A DNA stretch of 64,000 nt, taken from Runella salmonicolor (GTDB lineage: Bacteria > Bacteroidota > Bacteroidia > Cytophagales > Spirosomataceae). The notes under the pieces were generated by a model. It did not search any database and was not told the DNA's origin. It saw only the letters and a list, made by a program, of their open reading frames with translations. The stretch covers positions 1 to 64,000 of the forward strand of contig NZ_JAMZEL010000003.1 in assembly GCF_024158025.1 (NCBI RefSeq), in the 5' to 3' direction. The position numbers and the translations under genes were made by a program. Positions 16,514-24,368 of the stretch are shown here, one piece after another; the stretch's first letter is position 1, and every line of letters begins with the position of its first letter.

Positions 16514-17539
16514 ATGAGAAAAAAATTACTCTTTGTTTCCCTATTCTTATTGGTTTCGTTGATTACAAAAGCCCAAACCGAAGGCTGGGCTATCTGTAAC
16601 AGCGGCGCCAATTTATATTTCAAAATCGTCGGGAGTGGGAGCCACGTATTGGTCGTAGGCGATGTGGGCAATTCGTCGGCCTACCTAAAAGACTTGATTA
16701 AAAAATTGTCGGAAACAAACCGCGTGGTTTATTATGACCCGCGTGCTACAGGCAAAAGCCGTTTTCCCGTTATCAATGATTCAACGATTAACTTTACGAA
16801 AGCGGTGGCTGATATCGAAGCCCTTCGTATGGTGTTGAGGATTCCTAAATGGTCGGTGATTGCGCACGGATTTGGAGCCAAAATTGCCTGTGCTTATGCT
16901 TCGCAGGCAGGAAACCACCTAGCGCAATTGGTGCTTATCAACCCCACCGCCATGACCGAATCGAAACCCATAATAGCCAATAGCTATTTTGATAATTACG
17001 AAGAATACGGTTTTTCGCGCATGTTATCGCAGGAGGTCATCAATCGGCGTTTTGAAGGGTTACAACATCAACTCCAAACGCAAATAATGCCCACGGATTC
17101 TTTGGCTAGGGCCAGAGCGATTATGGCATTTCAGGCCGCTACTTATGTGCATGATACGCTCCATGAACCCATTGCTGCCGATTTTTTATACGAAAAAGTG
17201 CGTAACGTAGGGATTAAAAGCCGGGTAAGCACTAAATTTGTTCCTAACCCGCTTGATTGTATTACTGCTTTACGACAAAGGAACGTACCTGTGCTGGTGG
17301 TTGTATCGCGACAGCGCTATGACCTCAATAGATTGGTAAATTTTTGGAAAAAATCAGTTCCTAATGTCACAATCAGTTTGATTGACCGGGCGCATCATTT
17401 CCCTTGGTTAGACAATCCCGCCGCATTTTATGCGCAGGTAACTCCATTTTTACAACGTTTTGTAGAGGAAACTTATGCCGAACAAAAAAAAGCTAGTCGT
17501 CCTGTCGGGCGCGGGAATCAGCGCGGAAAGCGGTATTAA
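16514..17539 (+). CDS. Exported alpha/beta-hydrolase-fold protein without a serine nucleophile
   Basis: A 341-residue protein with a signal peptide (MRKKLLFVSLFLLVSLITKAQ). The fold is recognisable: VVYYDPRATGKSRF, then WSVIAHGFGAKIACAYASQ at the nucleophile elbow and a late histidine in DRAHHFPWLDNPAAF. At the elbow, where GxSxG is expected, residue 119 is Gly (A-H-G119-F-G), so the usual catalytic Ser is absent. The His is kept. The C-terminus overlaps the sirtuin start by 65 bases, in another frame, and ends in a basic tail that may not be functional. It may be a binding protein or a decayed enzyme. Confidence 0.75.
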   Translation: MRKKLLFVSLFLLVSLITKAQTEGWAICNSGANLYFKIVGSGSHVLVVGDVGNSSAYLKDLIKKLSETNRVVYYDPRATGKSRFPVINDSTINFTKAVADIEALRMVLRIPKWSVIAHGFGAKIACAYASQAGNHLAQLVLINPTAMTESKPIIANSYFDNYEEYGFSRMLSQEVINRRFEGLQHQLQTQIMPTDSLARARAIMAFQAATYVHDTLHEPIAADFLYEKVRNVGIKSRVSTKFVPNPLDCITALRQRNVPVLVVVSRQRYDLNRLVNFWKKSVPNVTISLIDRAHHFPWLDNPAAFYAQVTPFLQRFVEETYAEQKKASRPVGRGNQRGKRY

Positions 17540-18179
17540 AACATTTCGCGATTCGGATGGACTGTGGGAAGGGCACAGCATCGAAGACGTAGCCACCCCA
17601 GAAGGTTGGCGTCGCAATCCGCAATTGGTGTTGGATTTCTACAATGAACGTCGTAAACAGGGATTGGAGGCCGAGCCCAACGCCGCCCATTTGATTTTGG
17701 CGGAACTGGAAAAACACTTTGACGTACAAATCATTACCCAAAACGTCGATAATCTGCACGAAAAAGCAGGCTCAACGAATGTACTTCATTTACACGGCGA
17801 ATTGTACAAATCGCGCAGTACCAAAGACCCCTCGTTGGTGTACGACGTGAAAGGCTGGGAGCTGAAATTGGGCGATACCTGCGAACTGGGTAGTCAACTT
17901 CGCCCCAATATTGTGTGGTTTAGAGAAGAGGTTCCGATGATGGTTCCCGCTGTAGAACTGGCCGAGCAAGCTGATATTTTTATTGTGGTTGGCACGTCGT
18001 TAGTGGTATATCCAGCGGCAGGATTGGTATATTACGTACCTCCTCGGGTGCCGATTTTTGTGATAGACCCCAAAACCCCCGAAATGTCGGGTAGCACGAA
18101 ATACGTGACGTTTATTCAGGAAAAAGCCACGGTAGGCATGACAATGCTGAAGGAGAAATTATTGAAAGAGTATTTATGA
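17475..18179 (+). CDS. cobB: NAD-dependent protein deacylase (sirtuin, CobB-like)
   Basis: A 234-residue sirtuin. NAD-binding motifs: SGAGISAESGIKTFRDSDGLW (about 11-31), TQNVDNLHEKAGS, LHGEL with the catalytic His, and GTSLVVYPAAGLVYYVP. FYNERRKQ holds the Tyr-x-x-Arg pair found in deacylases that prefer succinyl and malonyl lysine (SIRT5, E. coli CobB). The small zinc module is reduced: only one cysteine (GDTCELGSQLRP) is left of the four normally present. The start at 17475 is needed to keep the first Rossmann strand, so the 65-base overlap with the hydrolase gene is real unless there is a sequence error. Confidence 0.92.
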   Translation: MPNKKKLVVLSGAGISAESGIKTFRDSDGLWEGHSIEDVATPEGWRRNPQLVLDFYNERRKQGLEAEPNAAHLILAELEKHFDVQIITQNVDNLHEKAGSTNVLHLHGELYKSRSTKDPSLVYDVKGWELKLGDTCELGSQLRPNIVWFREEVPMMVPAVELAEQADIFIVVGTSLVVYPAAGLVYYVPPRVPIFVIDPKTPEMSGSTKYVTFIQEKATVGMTMLKEKLLKEYL

Positions 18180-18311
18180 AACTACTCGGATTGAGAACGG
18201 TTATTTACCCCGCCGCTGATTTATAGGCGACCAAACAGTGGTACATTCAGGCATCATTTTGTTATTTAATAAAGTAAGCAGAGCTCTTCTGCGCCTTCAA
18301 TATATCTTCCA

Positions 18312-19193
18312 ATGCAACTATTAGACGGTAAAAAACTTTCTGCTGAAGTGAAAGCGGAAATCAAGGTAGAAGTAGATAAAATCAAAGCCAACGGCGGAAA
18401 AACCCCGCATTTGGCGGCTATTTTGGTGGGCAATAACGGCGCAAGTGAAACCTACGTGGCCTCAAAAATCAAAAGTTGTGAGGAAATCGGTTTTAAGTCA
18501 ACCCTCATCAGCCTGCCCGATACCACCTCAGAAGCGGAGTTGCTTTCGCACATTCAGGATTTGAATTTCGACGAAGATGTCGATGGCTTTATCGTGCAAT
18601 TGCCGCTTCCTGCGCATATTTCAGAAAATACAATCATGGAAGCAGTTGCGCCCGAAAAAGACGTGGATGGTTTTCATCCTATCAACGTGGGCCGGATGTG
18701 TAAGGGCTTGCCTGCCTACATTTCAGCTACTCCTTACGGAATTTTGGAAATGCTCGAACGTTATAAAATAGAAACGGCCGGTAAACACTGTGTGGTGGTA
18801 GGGCGCAGCCAAATCGTGGGTTTGCCCATGAGTATTTTGATGCAGCGAAATGCCTATCCGGGCAATTGTACCGTCACAATTTGCCACAGCCGTACGCACA
18901 ATCTGAAAGAAGTTTGTCAAAGTGCTGATATTTTGATTGCGGCCTTGGGTCGTCCCGAATTTATCACCGCCGACTACGTCAAAGAAGGGGCCGTGGTGAT
19001 TGACGTGGGCATTACCCGCGTGCCAGATGCATCCAAAAAAAGCGGATTTGCCATCAAAGGCGACGTGAAGTTTGACGAAGTAGCACCTAAATCTGGTTAC
19101 ATTACGCCTGTGCCGGGTGGAGTGGGCTTGATGACCATTTGCGGCCTATTGACCAACACGCTGTTATCGTCAAAGAAAGCTATTTATAAATAA
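18312..19193 (+). CDS. folD: Bifunctional methylenetetrahydrofolate dehydrogenase/cyclohydrolase
   Basis: A 293-residue FolD, which interconverts methylene-, methenyl- and formyl-tetrahydrofolate with NADP. Conserved features: YVASKIKSCEEIGF with the catalytic Lys, DGFIVQLPLP, EKDVDGFHPINVGR, the Rossmann loop VVGRSQIVGLPMSILMQ and the C-terminal TPVPGGVGLMTICGLL. Length and motifs are standard. It lies 132 bases after the sirtuin gene and ends at a strong bidirectional terminator. Confidence 0.96.
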   Translation: MQLLDGKKLSAEVKAEIKVEVDKIKANGGKTPHLAAILVGNNGASETYVASKIKSCEEIGFKSTLISLPDTTSEAELLSHIQDLNFDEDVDGFIVQLPLPAHISENTIMEAVAPEKDVDGFHPINVGRMCKGLPAYISATPYGILEMLERYKIETAGKHCVVVGRSQIVGLPMSILMQRNAYPGNCTVTICHSRTHNLKEVCQSADILIAALGRPEFITADYVKEGAVVIDVGITRVPDASKKSGFAIKGDVKFDEVAPKSGYITPVPGGVGLMTICGLLTNTLLSSKKAIYK

Positions 19194-19212
19194 AGTTTAG
19201 GGTATTTATTTC

Positions 19213-19250
19213 AAAAAAGGCCGATTGATTCAATCAATCGGCCTTTTTTG
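19213..19250. terminator. Bidirectional terminator between folD and the desaturase gene
   Basis: AAAAAAGGCCGATTGATT pairs with AATCAATCGGCCTTTTTT around a 1-2 base centre. This is a perfect 17-18 bp stem with A and T tails, between convergent genes. Confidence 0.92.
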
Positions 19251-19278
19251 AAAACGTATTTTGGAAACTGACTTTTTA

Positions 19279-20031
19279 TCAGCTTGGCATATAGTTCAAG
19301 TCATTGTTCCGTTTTAACTTAATAATTCCCGTGGCGTTGAGGAATAAAATAAACGGATAAGTAGGGTCAAATTCGTGCCATTTTACACCAAAATTGGCGC
19401 GACCTCCGAGTTTGTGGTGGTTGTTGTGGTAGGATTCGCCCATCATCAAAAAGTCAAAAGGAAGGAGGTTGCGGGCGGTGTCGTTTACTTTAAAATTGGT
19501 ATAACCGTATTTGTGGGCGTACCAGTTGATAATCACCCCGTGAACGGGACCCATCAAAAAGTGGATTGGCAACAACAAAAACATCCACCAAGCCGTGGCA
19601 AATTGTATATAAAACAAGGTGTACAATACGCCCCAACCAATGCGGATAACCCAATAATCGCCCAATCGTTCCATAAATGCCCAGTGTGGAACATCTTTTT
19701 TGAATTTGGCAGCAATGCTATCTTCGCGGTGCAGTATATTGTTGTAGTAATTCTTTGTTTTCCACATCATATCCACCAAACTCGACGAAAAACTTGGTGA
19801 ATGGGGGTCTTCTTCCGTGTCGGCATAAGCGTGGTGGAGGCGGTGCATTACGCCATAAGCGTAAGGACTTAAAAACGAGGAACCTTGAAATATAAAAGTG
19901 AGGGTGTAAAAAAACTTCTCCCAAAAAGGGCTCATCGTAAACATTTTGTGGGCGGCGTAGCGGTGCAAAAAGAAGGTTTGCATCAAGAGAGATAAATACC
20001 AGTGGGCTACGAAAAATACAAGAACGTACAT
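19279..20031 (-). CDS. Acyl-CoA (delta-9 type) fatty acid desaturase
   Basis: A 250-residue membrane di-iron desaturase. The three histidine boxes are intact: HRYAAH (about residue 24), HRLHHAYADTEEDPHS (about 63) and ESYHNNHH (about 200). Four hydrophobic segments surround them. This is the stearoyl-CoA desaturase-like family that inserts a double bond into saturated acyl chains, adjusting membrane fluidity. It is somewhat shorter than most members at the N-terminus, but the first box is kept. A possible -7 box lies at 20064-20071 on the minus strand. Confidence 0.9.
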   Translation of the reverse strand: MYVLVFFVAHWYLSLLMQTFFLHRYAAHKMFTMSPFWEKFFYTLTFIFQGSSFLSPYAYGVMHRLHHAYADTEEDPHSPSFSSSLVDMMWKTKNYYNNILHREDSIAAKFKKDVPHWAFMERLGDYWVIRIGWGVLYTLFYIQFATAWWMFLLLPIHFLMGPVHGVIINWYAHKYGYTNFKVNDTARNLLPFDFLMMGESYHNNHHKLGGRANFGVKWHEFDPTYPFILFLNATGIIKLKRNNDLNYMPS

Positions 20032-20063
20032 AGTTTAAAGATTGTGTTATCGGTAATGTATAG

Positions 20064-20071
20064 CAAAAGTA
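20064..20071 (-). promoter_or_regulatory. Candidate -7 box of the desaturase gene
   Basis: Read on the minus strand this is TACTTTTG, matching TAnnTTTG, about 33 bases before the ATG at 20031. No matching -33 element. Confidence 0.35.
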
Positions 20072-20149
20072 CTAATGCCATTTCTTAAAAAAGATGAGTA
20101 AAATCAGTTCAAACCTTTTTTTTAAGGGTAAACCTCTCTACTTTTTACC

Positions 20150-20437
20150 ATGGATTTTATAACGTTTCAATCGAGTCTGAAGGATTCACAACCTCCCAAA
20201 GACTGCACGCCAGTAGTGCAAGCGCTTTGGTACGATGCCAAAGGAAATTGGGAAAAAGCGCACGACATTGCGCAGTCGCGGGAGGGTACCCGTGATTACG
20301 ACCGTTTGCACGCGTATCTGCACCGCAAGGAAGGCGATCAATGGAACGCGGGCTATTGGTACCGCCGCGCCCGTGCCGAAATGCCTACCTATACGCTAGA
20401 AAAAGAATGGGAAGAATTGGTGAAAGGGTGGCTGTAA
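20150..20437 (+). CDS. Small conserved protein of unknown function
   Basis: A 95-residue soluble protein with no signal peptide. It is rich in Trp, Tyr and charged residues: VVQALWYDAKGNWEKAHDIAQ, YDRLHAYLHRKEGDQWNAGYWYRRA. The helix-turn pattern is a little like a single TPR-type repeat pair. I have the impression that close relatives are widespread in Bacteroidota as 'hypothetical protein', but I assign no role. Plausible codon use and the compact fold suggest that it is a real gene. Confidence 0.7.
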   Translation: MDFITFQSSLKDSQPPKDCTPVVQALWYDAKGNWEKAHDIAQSREGTRDYDRLHAYLHRKEGDQWNAGYWYRRARAEMPTYTLEKEWEELVKGWL

Positions 20438-20451
20438 AATATGGAAAGGTA

Positions 20452-20512
20452 GAAATAAACTGGGCAGGGGCAAGCCCTGCTGAATTTGGCAGAGTCAAGC
20501 CCTGCCCCTACT
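20452..20512. repeat. Short GC-rich repeat AGGGGCAAGCCCTGC
   Basis: CAAGCCCTGC occurs twice (20470-20479 and 20497-20506), and GGGCAGGGGC/GCCCTGCCCC can pair across the segment. It sits between convergent genes and ends at the stop of the lipoprotein gene. It may serve as a terminator or be one copy of a dispersed repeat. Confidence 0.5.
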
Positions 20513-21392
20513 TTCTGGCATAAAAATATAGATTGACGCTAGGTACGTTGCGGCGTTCGCTGAGGGTAAAATAACCCTTGCCGTCTTTGTCAAAACACAC
20601 GGCCTCGCCCTGCGGCTCAAAAATATAAGGCAAACTTTTGGTAGGATTACGGAGCAGCACGTCGCCTACTTTTTCTTCAACCTTGCGTTTCCAGTAATAA
20701 ATCGCGGTGTATCCTCTCACAATAATCTCTTTGCCATTGGTCGAAATACTGCCTCCCGTCAAATCGCCGCCCACGGTCAAATTTCCTACTTTTTCGGCCA
20801 TCATGACTTCACTCGTAGATTGAGGGTAGGCAAGACGATACAAATGTGCTTGGCCTTCCCATTTAGAAACGATAAATAGGTCGCGGGTGAGGGGGTCGAG
20901 TAGCAATGTTTCGGCATCACGGGAGCCGTCTGGATAGCGAAACTGAATGCGGTCGTAGTTGGTGATGGTCGAGGTAAGACTGGCAGGTTCGGGAAAACGA
21001 TAAATGCGTTTTATGTCAAGATTAATGGCATTGTCGCCTATGTCGCCCAAATACAGGTAGGTTTCGTTGGCTTGTGGGCCTGGGCCGATGGCAATGTCTT
21101 CCCAGTCAAAATTGGTAAAAGGAGTTTTTATTTTGCCCGCAATCTGCCCCTCTCGGTTTAATAAAAATAGCTCATCGGGCGAGGCGGCGTCTTCGTGTGA
21201 CCATAACAAACCGGGTTGTTTGAAACTATCGGCCAGTCCAGAGGCTTCATCAAGGTCGTCGGCGGGCTGAACGGTCTTGGAGGTTGGCGTTTCGGCAAAA
21301 TTCTCAGATTCAGGGTCTACTGGCTTTTCTTCTCTTTTGCAAGATAAAAAAAACAGGACGAGTAATGCGGATAAAAAGAGTGGGTTTCTCAT
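20508..21392 (-). CDS. Lipoprotein with beta-propeller-like repeats
   Basis: A 294-residue protein with a lipoprotein signal: MRNPLFLSALLVLFFLSC with C18 as the lipidation site. An acidic, low-complexity linker follows. The body (about 60-290) has repeated strand motifs (DEASGLADSFKQPGLLWSHED, DWEDIAIGPG, YLYLGDIGDN, DAETLLLDPLTRDLFIVSKW, GEAVCFDKDGKGYFTLSE). These suggest a propeller resembling strictosidine-synthase/SdiA-regulated-type proteins. No enzymatic residues are recognised. The 4-base ATGA-type overlap with the OmpA-like gene upstream indicates a two-gene operon at the outer membrane. Confidence 0.7.
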   Translation of the reverse strand: MRNPLFLSALLVLFFLSCKREEKPVDPESENFAETPTSKTVQPADDLDEASGLADSFKQPGLLWSHEDAASPDELFLLNREGQIAGKIKTPFTNFDWEDIAIGPGPQANETYLYLGDIGDNAINLDIKRIYRFPEPASLTSTITNYDRIQFRYPDGSRDAETLLLDPLTRDLFIVSKWEGQAHLYRLAYPQSTSEVMMAEKVGNLTVGGDLTGGSISTNGKEIIVRGYTAIYYWKRKVEEKVGDVLLRNPTKSLPYIFEPQGEAVCFDKDGKGYFTLSERRNVPSVNLYFYARK

Positions 21393-22801
21393 TTCAATTT
21401 TTTAATGACAAATTCTACCCGTCGATTCAGCTGACGGGTTTCTTCACGGTTGTTATTGGCAATGGGACGCGTTGAACCAAATCCGCGCCCGCTGATGCGT
21501 TGACTGGCAATTCCCTTCGAAACCAAAAATGCTTTGACGGATTCTACGCGCTGCCTCGACAGGGCCAGATTGAGGTCAAAGTCGCCCAAATTGTCGGTAT
21601 GCCCGTGCAATTCGATTTCGGCGGCGGGGTTATCGCGCATAAACATCCACAAACGATTCAAGTCCTCTTCCGATTCGGGAAGCAGTTCGGGCTTTCCCTG
21701 CACGAAGCGAATGTTTTTCAACACTATACTTTCACTGATTGTAACGGGTTTTAGGGTGAAAATAGTGCCGTTTTTTGATTTTTCGGTTAATTCCTTGGCC
21801 GTATAATGAATACTTGTGGGGAAAAAACCATCGGCTTCTACCATAAAATACACATCCTGACCCACTTCAAACGCGATTTTAAACAATCCATCGTCGGTCC
21901 CTTTGAGTCGTTGTTTTTCGATATTATTTTTATCCAATACCACCACCGTTGGCTGTTTGACGGGCTTTCGGGTCGTTTCGTTCTGCACTTGCCCACTCAG
22001 CACCAATGAGGGCTCTTTTGAGGGCAAATCATTGGCACTAGGAGGTGTTTTCGCTTGGGGCAGTGTGGTAGCGGGTAGAGGAGAGGTGGCTACGGGCTGA
22101 ACGGTCGGCTTTTTGAGTACCGACTCGTTCAATTTGAGGTAGCTTTTTTTTACTTCGGTAGGTTCAACTACGTAGTCGAAGATTTTGATGATAGCTACGG
22201 CCCCTGCACTGGCTTCTTCTTTGACGATGAGGTCGTCATGAAAAAAGTTCAACACCCCGTCTTCGTCAATAACACCTTCGTCATTTTGGTCCGTAAATTC
22301 CACTTTAGATTCCCCATCCACGTACATTTTAAGTTGTTTGGTTTTTCCATTGCGCGAAATCACGTAGTGGGTGTATTCGTTGGCGCGCACGGGAGCGCGG
22401 GTTCCCAAGGCAAAATTGTAGAAGTTGAGTTTACCGTCGTAGATGTAACAGCCATGGTCAGACTTACGGTTTTTGAAGTCAATGACGCGTTTCCAGCTAT
22501 CGAGTGCCGAAAATTTAAAATAAATTTCGATGGTGTACGACCCTCCCAGAAAGCCGTTGGCGGCTCGGTTGTCAAATTGAAGACCGTAATTTTTTTCAAA
22601 TACGTAGACTGAGCGCTTGGCATTTTTGAGTTCTGGAAGCACATCTTCTTGAAATGTACCTGCTTCTTTCAGTACTTTCAGGGGTGGCAATTGCCCCGAT
22701 TCTTCTTCCAGATTTTTCTCAAACTGATACACACCCGCCCGTTGAGCGTAAGTGCCTTGAGAAATCACCCAAAAAAATAAACACCAAAGAAGTCGATTCA
22801 T
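21389..22801 (-). CDS. LamG-like and OmpA-domain outer membrane protein
   Basis: A 470-residue exported protein (signal MNRLLWCLFFWVISQGTYAQ). Residues 25-215 look like a concanavalin/LamG jelly roll (GSYTIEIYFKFSALDSWKRVIDFKNR, GKLNFYNF). A Pro/Thr-rich linker (about 240-275) and a small CarboxypepD-regulatory-like beta domain (about 275-345, LVLSGQVQNETTRKPV) follow. An OmpA C-terminal domain ends the protein (IELHGHTDNLGDFDLNLALSR, RISGRGFGSTRP, NRRVEFVI), which should bind peptidoglycan. It probably links the envelope to glycans or proteins. It is the first gene of a pair with the lipoprotein downstream. Confidence 0.88.
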   Translation of the reverse strand: MNRLLWCLFFWVISQGTYAQRAGVYQFEKNLEEESGQLPPLKVLKEAGTFQEDVLPELKNAKRSVYVFEKNYGLQFDNRAANGFLGGSYTIEIYFKFSALDSWKRVIDFKNRKSDHGCYIYDGKLNFYNFALGTRAPVRANEYTHYVISRNGKTKQLKMYVDGESKVEFTDQNDEGVIDEDGVLNFFHDDLIVKEEASAGAVAIIKIFDYVVEPTEVKKSYLKLNESVLKKPTVQPVATSPLPATTLPQAKTPPSANDLPSKEPSLVLSGQVQNETTRKPVKQPTVVVLDKNNIEKQRLKGTDDGLFKIAFEVGQDVYFMVEADGFFPTSIHYTAKELTEKSKNGTIFTLKPVTISESIVLKNIRFVQGKPELLPESEEDLNRLWMFMRDNPAAEIELHGHTDNLGDFDLNLALSRQRVESVKAFLVSKGIASQRISGRGFGSTRPIANNNREETRQLNRRVEFVIKKLK

Positions 22802-22966
22802 TCAATAAAAACGGTTGGTACAAATACCCTTCGCCATTAGTAACGAACAAAAATAAGGGTAAATTAGCTTCAAGGGCGTTTTTTTATTTAATGACAAACT
22901 CCCAAACCGCCGCTGTGGAGTCAACGATAGCTTGGGAGTCAGGTTGTTCTAAAATGAAATGACCAA

Positions 22967-23350
22967 TTATTCTTCGAGTAAAAACGGCAGGTCGTATTCG
23001 CGGATGATGGGCGCTTTTTTGCTCCGCACTTTTACTTCAACCCGGGCTTTGGGTGTTTCGTCGATGATTAAATAATTCTTGATGTAGGTATCTTCGTAGG
23101 TTGTCCAAGAATTGTCGGCAATAAGGTATTCCTGAACGTTTTGTTTTTGGGCCTGATATGCCCAGCGCTGGACGTGAAGCGGCTCAAAATTGACGATGGA
23201 AGTGCCGCCCGCAATGGTATACCACACCTGAATGCCCGGCACGCCACGGTTGCCCATTTCGGTGTTATGCTCTACATAAATACGTAGGATACCGTTGTCT
23301 TCAAGGTCACGAACCTCAAATTCGTCTATTTTTGTTTTGATGTTTGACAT
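22967..23350 (-). CDS. Unrecognised 127-residue cytoplasmic protein
   Basis: No signal peptide, membrane segment or known motif is visible. The sequence is mixed beta-like (IRIYVEHNTEMGN, GIQVWYTIAGGTSIVNFEPLHV, YLIADNSWTTYEDTYIKNYLII, ARVEVKVRSKKAPI), with many charged and aromatic residues. It lies 36 bases downstream of the secreted 208-residue gene on the same strand, so cotranscription is likely. Real coding status is supported by consistent codon composition and clean start context (ATG at 23350), but I assign no function. Confidence 0.6.
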   Translation of the reverse strand: MSNIKTKIDEFEVRDLEDNGILRIYVEHNTEMGNRGVPGIQVWYTIAGGTSIVNFEPLHVQRWAYQAQKQNVQEYLIADNSWTTYEDTYIKNYLIIDETPKARVEVKVRSKKAPIIREYDLPFLLEE

Positions 23351-23386
23351 GGCTATATGAGATTGAGAAGTTGTTGTTGATAAATG

Positions 23387-24013
23387 TTAATGTTTAACAA
23401 ATCGAATGTTTTCAAAAGGCATGAAATAATTGGGTAAGCAAGTAAGCGTGTCGTTGTCGAATGTAAAATCAACGCCTTTAAAACTCACCTTCTCCAACGA
23501 AGGGTTAAGGCCCACTTCGAAGTAGTTGTTGTTGTTGATTTCAGATTTTATTTCGCTGGCGATGTCTGGAAATAGCTCGTGCTGGAGGTAAATTCGGTCA
23601 ATGTGCCCGTCGTTGAGGTGCAATTCGCCCTTTTTATTCACAAACTCTACTGATTTTTCTTGTCCTTTAAAAACAATCGCTTTTACGTATTGCGCCAGCA
23701 TCGGATTTGGGGCTACTACTTTGATGGTGTAGCCTTTGCCAACCTTACTTTGTTTGGTGATACTAAAATCCTTCCCAGCCTCTTTGCTGCTTTTGAGCTT
23801 GATGGTTTTGCCATCTACGGTGTAGGTGCCTTCGGCAAATCGGTCGACCGCACCATACACGTAGAAAAATTCAAACGTACCTTGCTCCGTTAAGGTAAAT
23901 CCTGCGGCCATGTCATGAATACCGGTCAATCGGTATTCGCCCGCTACTTTGGTCTGTGCCATGCTGTTAAAATGGATAAATAATGAGGTAAAAAAGAAAA
24001 AAAGGGTTCTCAT
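23387..24013 (-). CDS. Secreted protein of unknown function
   Basis: A 208-residue protein with a signal peptide (MRTLFFFFTSLFIHFNSMAQ). The N-terminal half resembles a small lipocalin-like or beta-sandwich domain (KVAGEYRLTGIHDMAAGFTLTEQGTFEFFYVYGAVDRFAEGTYTVDGKTIKL). Such 'filter' domains often precede unknown C-terminal parts in Bacteroidota exported proteins. The C-terminal half has no motif I recognise. It is first in a pair with the 127-residue gene. Confidence 0.65.
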   Translation of the reverse strand: MRTLFFFFTSLFIHFNSMAQTKVAGEYRLTGIHDMAAGFTLTEQGTFEFFYVYGAVDRFAEGTYTVDGKTIKLKSSKEAGKDFSITKQSKVGKGYTIKVVAPNPMLAQYVKAIVFKGQEKSVEFVNKKGELHLNDGHIDRIYLQHELFPDIASEIKSEINNNNYFEVGLNPSLEKVSFKGVDFTFDNDTLTCLPNYFMPFENIRFVKH

Positions 24014-24368
24014 GACTGAAAGAAATGTTTCGTAACGGTTATTTGTACCTGTTTTTGGCTGCTTTGATGATACAAAATTGTACGATGAAATTCGGCTGCC
24101 GAAACGAATGAGTATGAGGTGCGTAAAAAAACAATTGAAGTGCCGAAAATGAGGAGGTAAGGCGTAAAACCAGAAGACAAAGGGAGAATGAACAGATAGA
24201 AGTCTGCTAAAAGCAAGGGGCCGTAATGGGTGGCTAAGAATGCACTAAGAGGTTGAAGTAATCAACTCAAAAGATGGGTATATACTCTATTTAGGTGTCT
24301 TCACAGACCTGAGAAAGGATTCATGCAAAGGCGCTAAAAAGCAGCGCCTTTGCATGAACTTTGTATTT
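24014..24368. other. Intergenic region with no convincing gene
   Basis: About 350 bases between two minus-strand genes. A hydrophobic open frame of 68 codons (24010-24216, minus) overlaps the next start and looks like chance. The only structure is the palindrome at 24321-24357. The upstream part should carry the promoter of the 24013 gene; no clear -7 box was found. Confidence 0.45.
24321..24357. repeat. Palindrome of the CACGCAAAGGCGCT type
   Basis: TCATGCAAAGGCGCT (24321-24335) pairs perfectly with AGCGCCTTTGCATGA (24343-24357) across 7 bases. It sits 11 bases past the stop of the TrhO gene. It resembles hairpins at 28829 and 47646. It can act as a terminator, but the flanking T run is poor on the minus strand. 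Confidence 0.6.

Noticed and set aside
22654..22962. 102-codon plus-strand frame
   Set aside because: It runs antisense to the start of the OmpA-like gene and has no recognisable features.
24010..24216. 68-codon hydrophobic minus-strand frame
   Set aside because: It overlaps the start of the secreted 208-residue gene and occupies its promoter area; hydrophobicity follows from T-rich DNA.
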